DNA from: Pareuzebyella sediminis
GTDB lineage: Bacteria; Bacteroidota; Bacteroidia; Flavobacteriales; Flavobacteriaceae
NCBI RefSeq assembly: GCF_008367235.1
Contig: NZ_VTZS01000008.1
Span: 28,039 to 92,038, forward strand
DNA length: 64,000 bases
Direction: 5' to 3'
Made by a program: the position numbers and the translations under genes. The notes beneath the pieces were generated by a model that was given only the letters and a program-made list of their open reading frames with translations, was not told where the DNA came from and did no database searches. Below, one piece after another: positions 9,303 to 17,860 of this stretch (its first letter is position 1; each line of letters begins with the position of its first letter).

Positions 9303-10976
9303 TTATGGTGCTGATTTTTTCTTTTTCAATATAAATTGATGCACTCCCTTTTTCAATGAAATGGGAATGCCATGTGCTAGCTTTTTGTCTGAAAACGACT
9401 GGTGGTTCTTTTCGCTAGTATTGATTAATTGATACCTATGGTCTTTTTCTACAGTATACCATTCTGGAAATTGGTTGATTCGAGGCCAATCCAAGGGCAT
9501 ATGCATAACGGTTTGGTGCCTGGGCGTGTCAAATTTTAAAATACCTGTCCAATCTTGGTCTAGTGTTATACTGAAAAGTAGATCGTCCTTTTGCATTACG
9601 GCCCCTATTTGAAGGTCTGAGCGCCATGGATAAGCCGTTATGCCTTGCGTTTTCCAAAGGCAATACATAATTGTAGTTCTAGCAAAATTTCCATCCCCGT
9701 GCCATCCTTCAATAATGCCCGATGAACGCCATTGCGAAGTGTTTGCACGGAGACTGGAGTCTTGTAAAGACCACATCACCTGAGTTTCACTATTTATCCA
9801 GGTAGCGGTAGCTGTTATAGGCTCTCTGGCATATAAGTTCAAAGCCCCTTCGATCGCATCGGCATACCCATCGGAAGAACCGTTTTCCCAATTATAGTTT
9901 CTATAGCTGTCATTTAAACCCGATAGACCTTGTAAAGTAGCCGCTCTGTAAGCTTCCACGGAGTCTACCTGATACACGGAATAAAATGCATTCAATGTAT
10001 ATCCGAAATTATCGGCAATACCTTTTTTTAGGATGTCCCCTGTTTGCGGATTAACGACATCATAAAAAAGACCATCCTTGTTTCTGCCAACTTCTAGGGT
10101 ACGATCAAGCATTTCGTGGATATGGTGCCGGTATTCCTCTTTTTTCTTGCGCGCCGCAAAATGGGTTGTAACATAAAGCTCGCACAATCCGGATACTATC
10201 TCACAGCCATGGTCACGTAATCTTAGTTCCGAGAAATCCCTGGTCGGATGTTGGTTTCCTAATAAATAATAATCGCCTAATCGAATAGCCCAATCGAGGT
10301 ATTTTTGTTCTCCTGTCATCCAATATACGCGTGAGAGTACTTGTAGCATTTCGCCATTAAGTTCAACATTGGTGGAGACAATACGGCCAAAATCCGTATC
10401 CACGGGCGCATGTTTCCACATGTCATCCAAGATGCCGATCATTCTTTCTGACCAAGGGCTCTTGCCCAACCATTCTGTTAGCGGCAATAAACCATCTTTG
10501 ATGTATTCCGATGAGCCGAAAAGAATACTATTTAGGTCCGCCTCGGCAGTATAAAAACCTTTCTTACTAAAGGAATACGTATCGGGCATTTTATCGATAC
10601 GTGAGGTAAGCCGAATTTCGTTTTTCAACATTTCGAGCATCCGTCCCTCAAAAAGTGCTTGGTCGGTAATGGCCGCAGTTAAGACCATAAACGGATAATT
10701 ATCGGCTGCAGCATCCTTGGCATTCCATATATCCGGATCTTCATACAAGTTTCTAGGGATAAGACCAGTAGTGGAATCTGCAAAAGCCAGCCAATCTTTT
10801 ACGAACCGTCTACATCTTTCAAGGCCTTCGTTAACTAAAATGCCATTGGCACGTGCCCGTTTAAAAGCAATAGTTTGTTCAGGAGTTAGTTCAAACTGAT
10901 TTTTGGAAGGTCGATTACAGTACAGCAGGAGACAGGCAGAGAAAGTAATCGTTAAATATAGTTGAATTTTACGCAT
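9303..10976 (-). CDS. putative secreted lipoprotein, predicted helical-barrel glycan enzyme
   Basis: 557 aa from the ATG at 10976. This start puts a signal sequence (MRKIQLYLTITFSACLLLYC) with a loose lipobox at the N-terminus; the longer open frame upstream is read-through of the repeat at 11.0-11.2 kb. The body is rich in Trp, Tyr and His and in repeating helices (YWMTGEQKYLDWAIRLGDYY; EYRHHIHEMLDRTLEVGRNK), which resembles (alpha/alpha)6-barrel glycosidases or lyases. The C-terminal 100 residues look beta-rich. I do not recognise a named family. It is isolated, next to attC-like spacer 10998-11238. Confidence 0.6.
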   Translation of the reverse strand: MRKIQLYLTITFSACLLLYCNRPSKNQFELTPEQTIAFKRARANGILVNEGLERCRRFVKDWLAFADSTTGLIPRNLYEDPDIWNAKDAAADNYPFMVLTAAITDQALFEGRMLEMLKNEIRLTSRIDKMPDTYSFSKKGFYTAEADLNSILFGSSEYIKDGLLPLTEWLGKSPWSERMIGILDDMWKHAPVDTDFGRIVSTNVELNGEMLQVLSRVYWMTGEQKYLDWAIRLGDYYLLGNQHPTRDFSELRLRDHGCEIVSGLCELYVTTHFAARKKKEEYRHHIHEMLDRTLEVGRNKDGLFYDVVNPQTGDILKKGIADNFGYTLNAFYSVYQVDSVEAYRAATLQGLSGLNDSYRNYNWENGSSDGYADAIEGALNLYAREPITATATWINSETQVMWSLQDSSLRANTSQWRSSGIIEGWHGDGNFARTTIMYCLWKTQGITAYPWRSDLQIGAVMQKDDLLFSITLDQDWTGILKFDTPRHQTVMHMPLDWPRINQFPEWYTVEKDHRYQLINTSEKNHQSFSDKKLAHGIPISLKKGVHQFILKKKKSAP

Positions 10977-10997
10977 AATTATCTTTCTGATTCTAAA

Positions 10998-11238
10998 GCC
11001 TAACGACCTGTTACACACGACATCTGCAAAAGCAGTGTGCGGGTTGTGGCGCTGGTATTGATTTCTACGGAAATATAGCAAAATCCGGCAACTATGAAGT
11101 GGATATCGGTCTTGTGTTTTACGATATTGGGAGTATAGATTATCGTACCACCGGGCGTAGCGATCGATAAACACCCGTAAAATAAAAGGCAGTGGTGAAG
11201 ACGTTGCTTTTAGCTAATGTTATGGCAGGTTGTTAGCC
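10998..11238. repeat. attC-like imperfect inverted repeat S1 with dispersed repeat copy A
   Basis: Left arm GCCTAACGACCTG (10998-11010) pairs imperfectly with right arm CAGGTTGTTAGCC (11226-11238). The interior includes the 102-bp repeat copy A (11012-11113), about 97% identical to copy B at 18480-18581, with an internal CTGCAAAAGCAG hairpin. Confidence 0.65.
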
Positions 11239-11249
11239 ATTGGCTTTAT

Positions 11250-12008
11250 TTAAATTGAAAATTGTTCGGCAAATACCATAATTATATGGGCGAAAATGTG
11301 AGCAATAAAAGCACTCTCCAGTCCTTTTTTCCAGTATAACCAACCGAAAATAATTCCACCAAGCGAGTTTCCAATTAAAATATAGGCTAGTAATCCCGTT
11401 GTTGGATGATCAACCGCTTGATAGGCAATTGGAAAATGTCCAAAAGCAAAAAGTATAGCAGAGAGTACAATACCTATCCAAAACACAAATGGTTTTGTGC
11501 CTTTAAATATTTTCGAGCATAACCAAATAATTAAGGTCATTAAACCAAATCTCATTACTATTTCTTCCGTTAATCCTCCATATAAGAACCTTGCCGCTAA
11601 TGTTGGTTGTAAGGATTCTCTCAATTCAAGAAATTCGGCTGGTACAATTGGATTAAAAACGAAGCTGACAAGACTTAACAAGATTCCTGATAATATTCCT
11701 CCTACAAGTCCGTACTTAAGAATACTTGTAGTTTTGATACTTTCTTTCCGTATGCCAATGAGCTTTTCAATAATCGGGACTTTTAAATTGACTTTCTGAT
11801 ATAATATGGTTCCAATTACAACCAATATTACCAACAAAATAGTTGGGTTAATTAGGGTTAATAGTTTGATTTGTCCTGCTGTAAATTTGTCTTTTAAAAT
11901 AGCTTCAACTTCGGAAGGTAGCGGGATATCCATCGTTAGTATAGATGCAATGCCAATCATTCCGATAAGTATCAGGATTATTCCTAAAAGTATCTTTTTT
12001 CCAGTCAT
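11250..12008 (-). CDS. CPBP family intramembrane glutamic endopeptidase
   Basis: 252 aa with about seven hydrophobic segments. CPBP (CAAX protease/ABI) motifs are intact: TEEIVMRFG with Glu148-Glu149 and Arg153, FGHF with His191, and IAHIFAHI with His237/His241. Family members cleave within membranes and serve in prenyl-protein processing, bacteriocin immunity or stress signalling; the substrate here is unknown. It is a single gene bounded by attC-like spacers at both ends, so probably a mobile cassette gene. Confidence 0.88.
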   Translation of the reverse strand: MTGKKILLGIILILIGMIGIASILTMDIPLPSEVEAILKDKFTAGQIKLLTLINPTILLVILVVIGTILYQKVNLKVPIIEKLIGIRKESIKTTSILKYGLVGGILSGILLSLVSFVFNPIVPAEFLELRESLQPTLAARFLYGGLTEEIVMRFGLMTLIIWLCSKIFKGTKPFVFWIGIVLSAILFAFGHFPIAYQAVDHPTTGLLAYILIGNSLGGIIFGWLYWKKGLESAFIAHIFAHIIMVFAEQFSI

Positions 12009-12020
12009 TTTTTTGCTTGT

Positions 12021-12140
12021 GGCTAACGATCTAGCGTTAGAATAGTAGCGGATTTTGAGTACGTACTTTTTGGTTAAACCTAGACTTTTTTATGTTTATT
12101 CGACTTCGTTTTACTGATTGCACCGCTATTATTTTTAGAC
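12021..12140. repeat. attC-like imperfect inverted repeat S2
   Basis: Left GGCTAACGATCTAGCG then TTAGAATAGTAGCGG; right CCGCTATTATTTTTAGAC. The inner arms TAGTAGCGG and CCGCTATTA pair, with bulges. The right arm overlaps the stop codon of the GNAT gene. Confidence 0.55.
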
Positions 12141-12608
12141 ATTGATGGCATTATTTTTAACTAATCCGTCATATACCTTCGGGTTATGTTTTTCCATATA
12201 AAATTCAGGATTGGATATTTCGGTAAACCCAAATTTTTTATAAAGCCATTCAGCTGTATCAGTTACTAAAATCCAGCGTCTTAATCCTTGAAGATTAGGG
12301 TGTTCCATTATTTCATCTATCAGCCACTTACTTAATCCCTTTCCTCTATATTTCTCTAACACATAAACATCTCCTAAATATGCAATAGTTGAATAGTCCG
12401 AAATTATTCTAGCAAAGCCAATTTGCTTGTCTTTGTAATAAAGCCCAAAATTCAACGAGTTTTCAATGGATGTTTTCAAAGTATTGATCGGAATTCCTTT
12501 AGCCCAATCAGTTTCGTTTGCAAGGAATTTGTGGATGCTCAAAATATCTAGTTTATCCTTGTCAGTTGAAATGGTATATTCATTTCTTTGTGCTTCTCTA
12601 ATTTTCAT
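12135..12608 (-). CDS. GNAT family N-acetyltransferase
   Basis: 157 aa from ATG 12608, chosen over an upstream ATG because the domain begins immediately (MKIREAQRNEYTISTDKD) and the upstream residues come from the spacer. The acetyl-CoA-binding motif A is VLEKYRGKGLSKWLIDEIM, with the R-G-x-G core. The C-terminal WLYKKFGF is typical of motif B. The acceptor is unknown. It lies between attC-like spacers S2 and S3. Confidence 0.9.
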   Translation of the reverse strand: MKIREAQRNEYTISTDKDKLDILSIHKFLANETDWAKGIPINTLKTSIENSLNFGLYYKDKQIGFARIISDYSTIAYLGDVYVLEKYRGKGLSKWLIDEIMEHPNLQGLRRWILVTDTAEWLYKKFGFTEISNPEFYMEKHNPKVYDGLVKNNAINV

Positions 12609-12631
12609 TACAGTTGATTTTAACTTGGAAT

Positions 12632-12751
12632 AACGTTTAGTATTAGAATAACAGCCGACTGCGTTACAATCCCCATTCAATTGAAACGAAAGTTGAAGCG
12701 GTTATCATCCTTGAATTTACGATGGTCTCGGCTATTATTTTTATTAAGTGT
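12632..12751. repeat. attC-like imperfect inverted repeat S3
   Basis: Left AACGTTTAGTATTAGAATAA followed by CAGCCGA (to 12658) pairs imperfectly with right TCGGCTATTATTTTTATTAA (12728-12747). The arm sequence is related to S2. Confidence 0.6.
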
Positions 12752-12760
12752 CCTGCTGAT

Positions 12761-14044
12761 TTACTTTTCATTCTTATAAACTGTCCCACCTTTCATAACA
12801 AATGTTACGTTTTCTAGCGTTTTAATATCTTCGAGTGGATTTGTTTCTACTGCGATTATATCTGCTAATAATCCTTCTTTTATTTCTCCTCTATCGTCGA
12901 TCTTTAACATTTCTGCACTATGTATGGTAGCCGCTCTTATTGCATCAAAGGATTTCATTCCTCTTTTCATCATTGCGGAAAGTTCAAGTGCATTTTTCCC
13001 ATGCGGTACTAGCGGGGCATCTGTACCCATTGCAATTTTGACCCCCGCCTTTATTGCCTTTTCATGACTCTTAATTGCCAAGGGTAAATTGTTTTTTGAT
13101 TTTTCAACAACGATCGGGTTCATCTTATCATAGCTTAAAGGTATGATGTCCAATAAAGCATTTGTTGGTACTAAATAGGCTCCTTTTTGGATAAATAGTT
13201 TGATGGCTTCATCAGAAAGAAGGGAACCATGTTCTATTGAGGTGACCCCGGCTTGGAGCGCTGCGACAATACCATCGGAACCATGGGCATGTGCCGCCAC
13301 CGTTATATGGTGTCTATTCGCTTCTTCCACTACAGCGGTTATTTCTTCTTTTGTCATTTGTTGAGCCCCTGATGGTCCCTCCAAAGAAGACATACCTGCT
13401 GTGGCCATAATCTTAATTGCCTTTGCTCCATGTTTGATTTGATAGCGTGCCGCTTTTACAAATTCATCTGTTCCGTCGGCTATACCATATTCAGGCCCCA
13501 AATCTATCACGGTTTCGGCAAAACCACCCTGCATGGAAAGGTCGGCATGTCCTCCAGTAATTCCGAGCGCATGTCCTGTAGGAATGATATGAGGAGCATT
13601 GATCCAGCCATTGTCAGAGGCCTCTGCTAAAGCAACATCAATTAGTTCAATAGAGGGGTGCAATTGACCAATATTTCTAACGGTAGTAAAACCTGCCATT
13701 AAAGTTGACTCAGCATTCTTTGCAGCTCTTAAAGCACTTTTGCTTGCGTTATCAATTACGAACAGAGTAAAATGGTTAGGAACGAAATCCATATTTAAAT
13801 GAACGTGCATATCCATCAAACCAGGCAAAAGAATTTGGCTACCCAAATCTATTACTTCAATGCTTTCAGGAATAGATTTTGGATTAATCGATTTAATCAA
13901 TCCATTTTCAATAAGAAGGTTTGCTGGTTGTATCAATTTTCCAGACTTCACATCGAGGTAAGCAGAAGCTTTAATTAATTTGGTCTGTGCATATATTGAG
14001 GTAATTGTAAAGATGAGGATTAAGAATAAGGTGTACTGTTTCAT
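12761..14044 (-). CDS. secreted amidohydrolase (imidazolonepropionase-like/prolidase-type)
   Basis: 427 aa. Signal peptide MKQYTLFLILIFTITSIYAQ, so periplasmic or exported. Metal-site motifs are complete: DMHVHLN (His80, His82), AIKIMATAG (bridging Lys), VAAHAHG, SIEHGS and MGTDAPL (Asp). C-terminal GEIKEGLLADIIAVETNPLE is the usual end of the composite domain. Relatives hydrolyse Xaa-Pro dipeptides or other cyclic amides; the substrate cannot be named. It sits as a single gene between attC-like spacers S3 and S4. Confidence 0.88.
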   Translation of the reverse strand: MKQYTLFLILIFTITSIYAQTKLIKASAYLDVKSGKLIQPANLLIENGLIKSINPKSIPESIEVIDLGSQILLPGLMDMHVHLNMDFVPNHFTLFVIDNASKSALRAAKNAESTLMAGFTTVRNIGQLHPSIELIDVALAEASDNGWINAPHIIPTGHALGITGGHADLSMQGGFAETVIDLGPEYGIADGTDEFVKAARYQIKHGAKAIKIMATAGMSSLEGPSGAQQMTKEEITAVVEEANRHHITVAAHAHGSDGIVAALQAGVTSIEHGSLLSDEAIKLFIQKGAYLVPTNALLDIIPLSYDKMNPIVVEKSKNNLPLAIKSHEKAIKAGVKIAMGTDAPLVPHGKNALELSAMMKRGMKSFDAIRAATIHSAEMLKIDDRGEIKEGLLADIIAVETNPLEDIKTLENVTFVMKGGTVYKNEK

Positions 14045-14068
14045 CTAAGTATCATTTTTTGTATTGGT

Positions 14069-14192
14069 GGTTGGGCTATGATTTCGGCGTGGAAAATCCA
14101 AGGGATTTTTCAATTGGGAAATATCATGCCGACTAAATATAGGGAATTACAAGGCTAATTGAGTGCCACGCTGAATTATAGCCCTTGTTGCC
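14069..14192. repeat. attC-like imperfect inverted repeat S4
   Basis: Left GGTTGGGCTATGATTTCGGC continuing to GTGG; right CCACGCTGAATTATAGCCC then TTGTTGCC. The 19-20 nt arms pair with a single extra base and two mismatches, as extrahelical bases do in attC. An inner hairpin GAAAATCC/GGATTTTTC lies between. Confidence 0.7.
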
Positions 14193-14328
14193 ATTTCGTT
14201 GTTTTTGCCAAACACATTATGCCATACCTTTTCAACTCGAATGGAGTGAAAGTTCTTATTTTATTGAAATTCAGCAATTTGCACTTCTTTTTGACAAAAA
14301 TTTCTGAAATTTTCAGTATATTTCTGGT

Positions 14329-14478
14329 ATGGAAAAAGTGGAATTTATTTTTCAGATAAATATTGCAATTATTGCTATAGCTTCACTTTGTGTTCTTTGG
14401 GCCGTTATAGCCTCCTTGAACGATAGGGGAAGGAACTTTCGAAGTAGTAGGAACAGAAGGGCAAGAAAACAGTTCTAA
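14329..14478 (+). CDS. tiny membrane protein with RNFRSSRNRRARKQF C-terminus (copy 2)
   Basis: 49 aa from ATG 14329. Residues about 7-30 form one hydrophobic helix (FIFQINIAIIAIASLCVLWA), followed by NDRG and the tail RNFRSSRNRRARKQF. The 15-residue tail is identical to that of the frame at 8913-9023, and the codons differ mostly by synonymous changes. It begins 137 bp after the right arm of S4; copy 1 begins about 131 bp after its own attC-like end. It points opposite to the neighbouring genes. Function unknown; a small regulator, toxin or membrane-complex subunit are all possible. Confidence 0.6.
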   Translation: MEKVEFIFQINIAIIAIASLCVLWAVIASLNDRGRNFRSSRNRRARKQF

Positions 14479-14870
14479 AAGATTATACGTTGTCCTTAAA
14501 TGCACCGTTTTATTTTCTACTCCGTTCGAGTGAAAAGCCTACATGTTTATTTTTCCTACCTATTAAAAAAATCTACAATGTAACTTGAAGCATTTAATTC
14601 CGTTCGAGTTGGAAGCCTTGCGTTGCGCCATTCTAAAATTCCCATTGCAAACCGTCTAAAAAGTCCTTTTCCGATTCTAATAAACTCCCTTTTTCCATCG
14701 ATCGATTCCGAGCGAAAAGTTTTTTACAACGAATGGCAACGGATTGTGTACGGCTCGTTGCGGAAAATCAGCTATGATCTTCCGCCGTAACCAAAAGATA
14801 GCATATTGCAACGGATTCCGATCAAGGAAAAACTTGTTTGTTTTTTACCTCGGTTCTTTGTTGTAGACAG
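14479..14870. other. intergenic region with short repeated motifs
   Basis: TCCGTTCGAGTGAAAAGCCT (14522-14541) recurs as TTCCGTTCGAGTTGGAAGCC (near 14598) and, partly, near 14705. Around 14755-14815 there is an imperfect inverted repeat (GTTGCGGAA with TTCCGCCGTAAC). No gene is seen. Confidence 0.4.
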
Positions 14871-15899
14871 TTATTTTTTAAATCTCAAGAATCTTGCTGC
14901 GTTATTATAAAAAATATCCGCCTTTTGTTCTGTAGTTAAAAATTTTGCGTTATTAATTATTTCTATTGACTTTTCTAGTAGTTCTGGCCAAATGAAAGTG
15001 TCGGACCCGAACATTATTCGTTTTCCAAATCCCGCACTAATAAGTTTTTTGAGATGAAATTCGTAAAAATAGTCACTCGGATATGCCCATTGAATCCCTC
15101 CTAGATCAACATAGATTTGTGGATAATGGTACATCATGGTTATCATTTCATCAATAAATGGCTCACCATAATGCATAACGGAAATACGAAGTCGTGGATA
15201 TTTTTTTAAGACTTCTTCGAGCAACAAAGGATTTGAATAAGCGGCAACATATTTAGGACTGAAGAGATATGGGCTTCCTGGGGCTCCCGTACCCAAGTGA
15301 ATGGCAACGGGAATATTTAATGCCTCTGCCATAGCATAATAAGAATCCATTCTTGGGTCATTAGGTGCTATTCCAGCGTATTGATTAGATATTTCACCAA
15401 ACACCTTTATATCATGTGTATTTATGATGGCTTTTAAACTGTCAACAGAAATGGAATCCCTTTCTAGATTAAACTCGATACTCGGTATTATTTTGTCACC
15501 GAATTTTGTAGACCACTCCTCTAAAATAGATTGAGAACCGCTAACCACTGGTGTTACATTTAATTTATTTAGTTGGTCTTGAATTCTTAAACTATAGTCT
15601 TCAAATGTTGTAGATGAATAAATAGGTGTTTTGCATCTTGGGTTTTTCAACGTAGAGTCCCAAACTTTTCCAAATTCTTCCTTGGGGTCAAAGTGTGGAA
15701 CTAAATTTGAAAGAGGCAAACACAATGCTAGTTTTTCAGGTGGCAGTGTGTTATTGCTCTCTGCATGCATGTGCATGTCTATTATTGGGCCTCTATACCA
15801 GTTGTCATTTTCAGTGGTCTCTTTTCTTTCTCCATCTGAATTACAAGAAGAAAAAATTAAAAGTATCGCAATTATTTGGTGTAACCTTATCATTTTCAA
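14871..15899 (-). CDS. amidohydrolase-2 family lipoprotein
   Basis: 342 aa. Lipoprotein signal with SSCNSDG after a hydrophobic stretch, so membrane-anchored. The TIM-barrel metal hydrolase motifs are IDMHMHAE (HxH), VAIHLGTGAPGSPYLF, ISVMHYGEPF and MFGSDTFIWPELL. The family (amidohydrolase 2) includes decarboxylases and lactonases; the substrate is not predictable. The gene is bounded downstream by the 14.5-14.87 kb spacer and upstream by S5. Confidence 0.82.
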   Translation of the reverse strand: MKMIRLHQIIAILLIFSSCNSDGERKETTENDNWYRGPIIDMHMHAESNNTLPPEKLALCLPLSNLVPHFDPKEEFGKVWDSTLKNPRCKTPIYSSTTFEDYSLRIQDQLNKLNVTPVVSGSQSILEEWSTKFGDKIIPSIEFNLERDSISVDSLKAIINTHDIKVFGEISNQYAGIAPNDPRMDSYYAMAEALNIPVAIHLGTGAPGSPYLFSPKYVAAYSNPLLLEEVLKKYPRLRISVMHYGEPFIDEMITMMYHYPQIYVDLGGIQWAYPSDYFYEFHLKKLISAGFGKRIMFGSDTFIWPELLEKSIEIINNAKFLTTEQKADIFYNNAARFLRFKK

Positions 15900-15906
15900 T
15901 GGTCCA

Positions 15907-16036
15907 GAACGGTTGGGCTATGGGTGGTTGCTTACAGCACTAAGGTAGCAAAAAGTCAGAGCGTGAGGAATATTCGAAGAATATTTCGATTGACATTTAC
16001 CAACCTCCAACAATTACTTATGTCCATTATAGGCAA
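15907..16036. repeat. attC-like repeat S5, copy 1 of a 113-bp direct repeat
   Basis: 15909-16021 is 108/113 identical to 17726-17838. It begins ACGGTTGGGCTATGGG and contains the hairpin GAATATTCGAAGAATATT. The right end CCATTATAGGC pairs loosely with the left end. Confidence 0.7.
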
Positions 16037-16040
16037 GTCA

Positions 16041-16535
16041 TTATTTTAATTCTTCAAATTCAATTAGTGTTTTTCCTAAAATCAATTTATCTCCTGACTT
16101 TAAGTGACAAATTTTATTAATCGGTTTCCCATTATGAATTGTTTTATTCAATGGTGATAGCTCCTGAAACATTACCTTATTTCCACGATAGAAAAATACT
16201 CCGTGGTCTCTTGATACAGTTGGATCAGTTAAATCAATATCGTTTTCAGATTTCCTGCCCACGGATAATTTACATTGATAAGGGATGAAATATTTATTTG
16301 CTGTATTTCCATCTTTGTCTCTAACAACTATTAATCCAATTGCGAATTGTCTGGCAAGTTGAGCAGCAGCTTCTGGATTTTCAAATAGTAATTTTGAGTA
16401 ATTAACAGCAAAGTCAGTATTCCAAATTTTAACTTCTTGCTTGATTTTTAGCTTGGTTATAAAATATGAAGAAATCAAACTTATAGTTGCTCCTGAAATT
16501 CCTCCTATTAATGCTGCCAACACCGTGTTATCCAT
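16041..16535 (-). CDS. membrane-anchored FHA domain protein
   Basis: 164 aa. Residues about 5-28 form a transmembrane helix (VLAALIGGISGATISLISSY). The C-terminal half is an FHA phosphothreonine-binding domain with the diagnostic VGRKSENDIDL, SRDH and a later NGKPI. No kinase is encoded nearby, so its phosphorylated partner is elsewhere. It lies 46 bp downstream of the HNH gene on the same strand, so the two may be co-transcribed. A TGTTAGCC half-site sits between them. Confidence 0.85.
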   Translation of the reverse strand: MDNTVLAALIGGISGATISLISSYFITKLKIKQEVKIWNTDFAVNYSKLLFENPEAAAQLARQFAIGLIVVRDKDGNTANKYFIPYQCKLSVGRKSENDIDLTDPTVSRDHGVFFYRGNKVMFQELSPLNKTIHNGKPINKICHLKSGDKLILGKTLIEFEELK

Positions 16536-16581
16536 AAGTTTGATTTAATGTTCGTTTAAATACATTGTTAGCCACAGTTAT

Positions 16582-17712
16582 TTATTCATAATCATTGTAA
16601 TCTATGTCTCTATAATGGATATCTGGCGTTCTCTGTTTACTCTTATTTGGTATCCCAAAGGCATAAGGCCTAATATCAATTAAAAGTCGTTTCTCTTTTT
16701 TTTCTATAGTTTCACTAACATCCAGAATTTTGCCATAAACTAAATAAATTGGCCTTCTTCCAATTCTCCAAGTAGCAGTAGATGAAGTAATAAACATTGG
16801 GTCAACTTTCCATTCCACAAAAAATGGTTTTCTTCTGAAATGTATAATTGTTGGCTCTGAATTTTCATCAATTACATCTCCTTTATAAGTTCTGCCATAA
16901 ACACCTCCTGTATAAAAACAATATTTTCCGACAATTCCTTTTTTCAATTCTGAAACTTTTAATAAATCGTCTAAGTCATAAAGTTTTACTTTAGAGAACG
17001 TTTCGAGTAGTATTTTATAGTAATGTTGGATTAACATTGTCGAACCATACATTGCGAAAAACTTCAGAGGCGTATTTTTATTCAAGTTGTATTTTTCATA
17101 CAATTGTGGATTTATATTACCTGTACTTAAAATTAAGTTCTCAGCATTAAGTCTTTCTGAAAATATTGTATCTGGAACTTCTTTATTGATTTGTAAAGCA
17201 AGTTCTAAAACTCTATTAACGTTTATATAGTCCAAGTCATTAACATTGTTGCTTTCCAATGCTAGCGTCCTAATTGCATTACTTTCAACTCTTTTCTCCC
17301 AACTGTTTTTGGCTTTTATAATTTGTTTTGGTGAAATTTTATTTGCCAATGCTTCTCCTTCTCTATGAGCTAATTCGTGGTCATTAGGGCATAAAACTGC
17401 AAGATTTTCATATGAACTGTCTTGGCTAATATTATAATGTTCTATGTGATGAATTATGTAGCTATCGCTTTTATTTCCGTGACATAAGCAACAGGTAAAA
17501 GCACTTCTTTCCAAAAGTTCCTGAACAATATCTTCATCAATTGGCTGCCTTTTTACAGCACGTTTTAAAATTTCAGCTTGATGAGATGGTAAGTTGTATT
17601 TACCAATTAAATTATTTTTAGATGTATTTCTAATAGTGGAAATATTTAGATTTTTTGATTTAGCAATATCAGCTAATTCAATATCAATTCCATATTTTAT
17701 GAGAGTGTTCAT
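16582..17712 (-). CDS. HNH endonuclease domain protein
   Basis: 376 aa. The HNH motif is near residues 73-115: CCLCHGNK, YIIHHIEHYN, then NLAVLCPNDHELAH, giving two CxxC/CxxH zinc knuckle halves around His-His-Asn. The N-terminal 70 residues are helical; the C-terminal 200 residues are of unknown fold and probably specify substrate or regulation. No methyltransferase is adjacent, so a classical restriction-modification pair is not supported. Its position in a cassette-like zone beside an FHA protein is compatible with a phage-defence or DNA-processing role; that is inference. Confidence 0.8.
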   Translation of the reverse strand: MNTLIKYGIDIELADIAKSKNLNISTIRNTSKNNLIGKYNLPSHQAEILKRAVKRQPIDEDIVQELLERSAFTCCLCHGNKSDSYIIHHIEHYNISQDSSYENLAVLCPNDHELAHREGEALANKISPKQIIKAKNSWEKRVESNAIRTLALESNNVNDLDYINVNRVLELALQINKEVPDTIFSERLNAENLILSTGNINPQLYEKYNLNKNTPLKFFAMYGSTMLIQHYYKILLETFSKVKLYDLDDLLKVSELKKGIVGKYCFYTGGVYGRTYKGDVIDENSEPTIIHFRRKPFFVEWKVDPMFITSSTATWRIGRRPIYLVYGKILDVSETIEKKEKRLLIDIRPYAFGIPNKSKQRTPDIHYRDIDYNDYE

Positions 17713-17721
17713 CTAATAATT

Positions 17722-17851
17722 GCTAACGGTTGGGCTATGGGTATTTGCTTACAGCACTAAGTTAGCAAAAAGTCACAGCGTGAGGAATATTCGAAGAATA
17801 TTCCGATTGACATTTACCAACCTCCAACAATTACTTATAGCCGTTGTTGGC
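17722..17851. repeat. attC-like repeat S7, copy 2 of the 113-bp direct repeat
   Basis: The full site runs from GCTAACGGTTGGGCTATGGG to CTTATAGCCGTTGTTGGC, whose ends pair imperfectly. The interior repeats S5 with five mismatches and includes the GAATATTC-GAA-GAATATTC hairpin. Confidence 0.72.
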
Positions 17852-17860
17852 ATTTCGTTT

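Noticed and set aside
10977..11174. N-terminal 66-residue extension of the lipoprotein gene
   Set aside because: It lies in attC-like site S1 and repeat A, and the internal ATG at 10976 gives a proper signal peptide.
8760..14870. Insertion sequence carrying the tiny membrane proteins
   Set aside because: No transposase frame or matching terminal inverted repeats with target duplications were found around either copy.
16582..17712. Type II restriction-modification system
   Set aside because: There is an HNH domain but no DNA methyltransferase nearby.
15909..17838. CRISPR array
   Set aside because: The 113-bp repeats are only two, are separated by 1.7 kb of genes, and no Cas gene is present.
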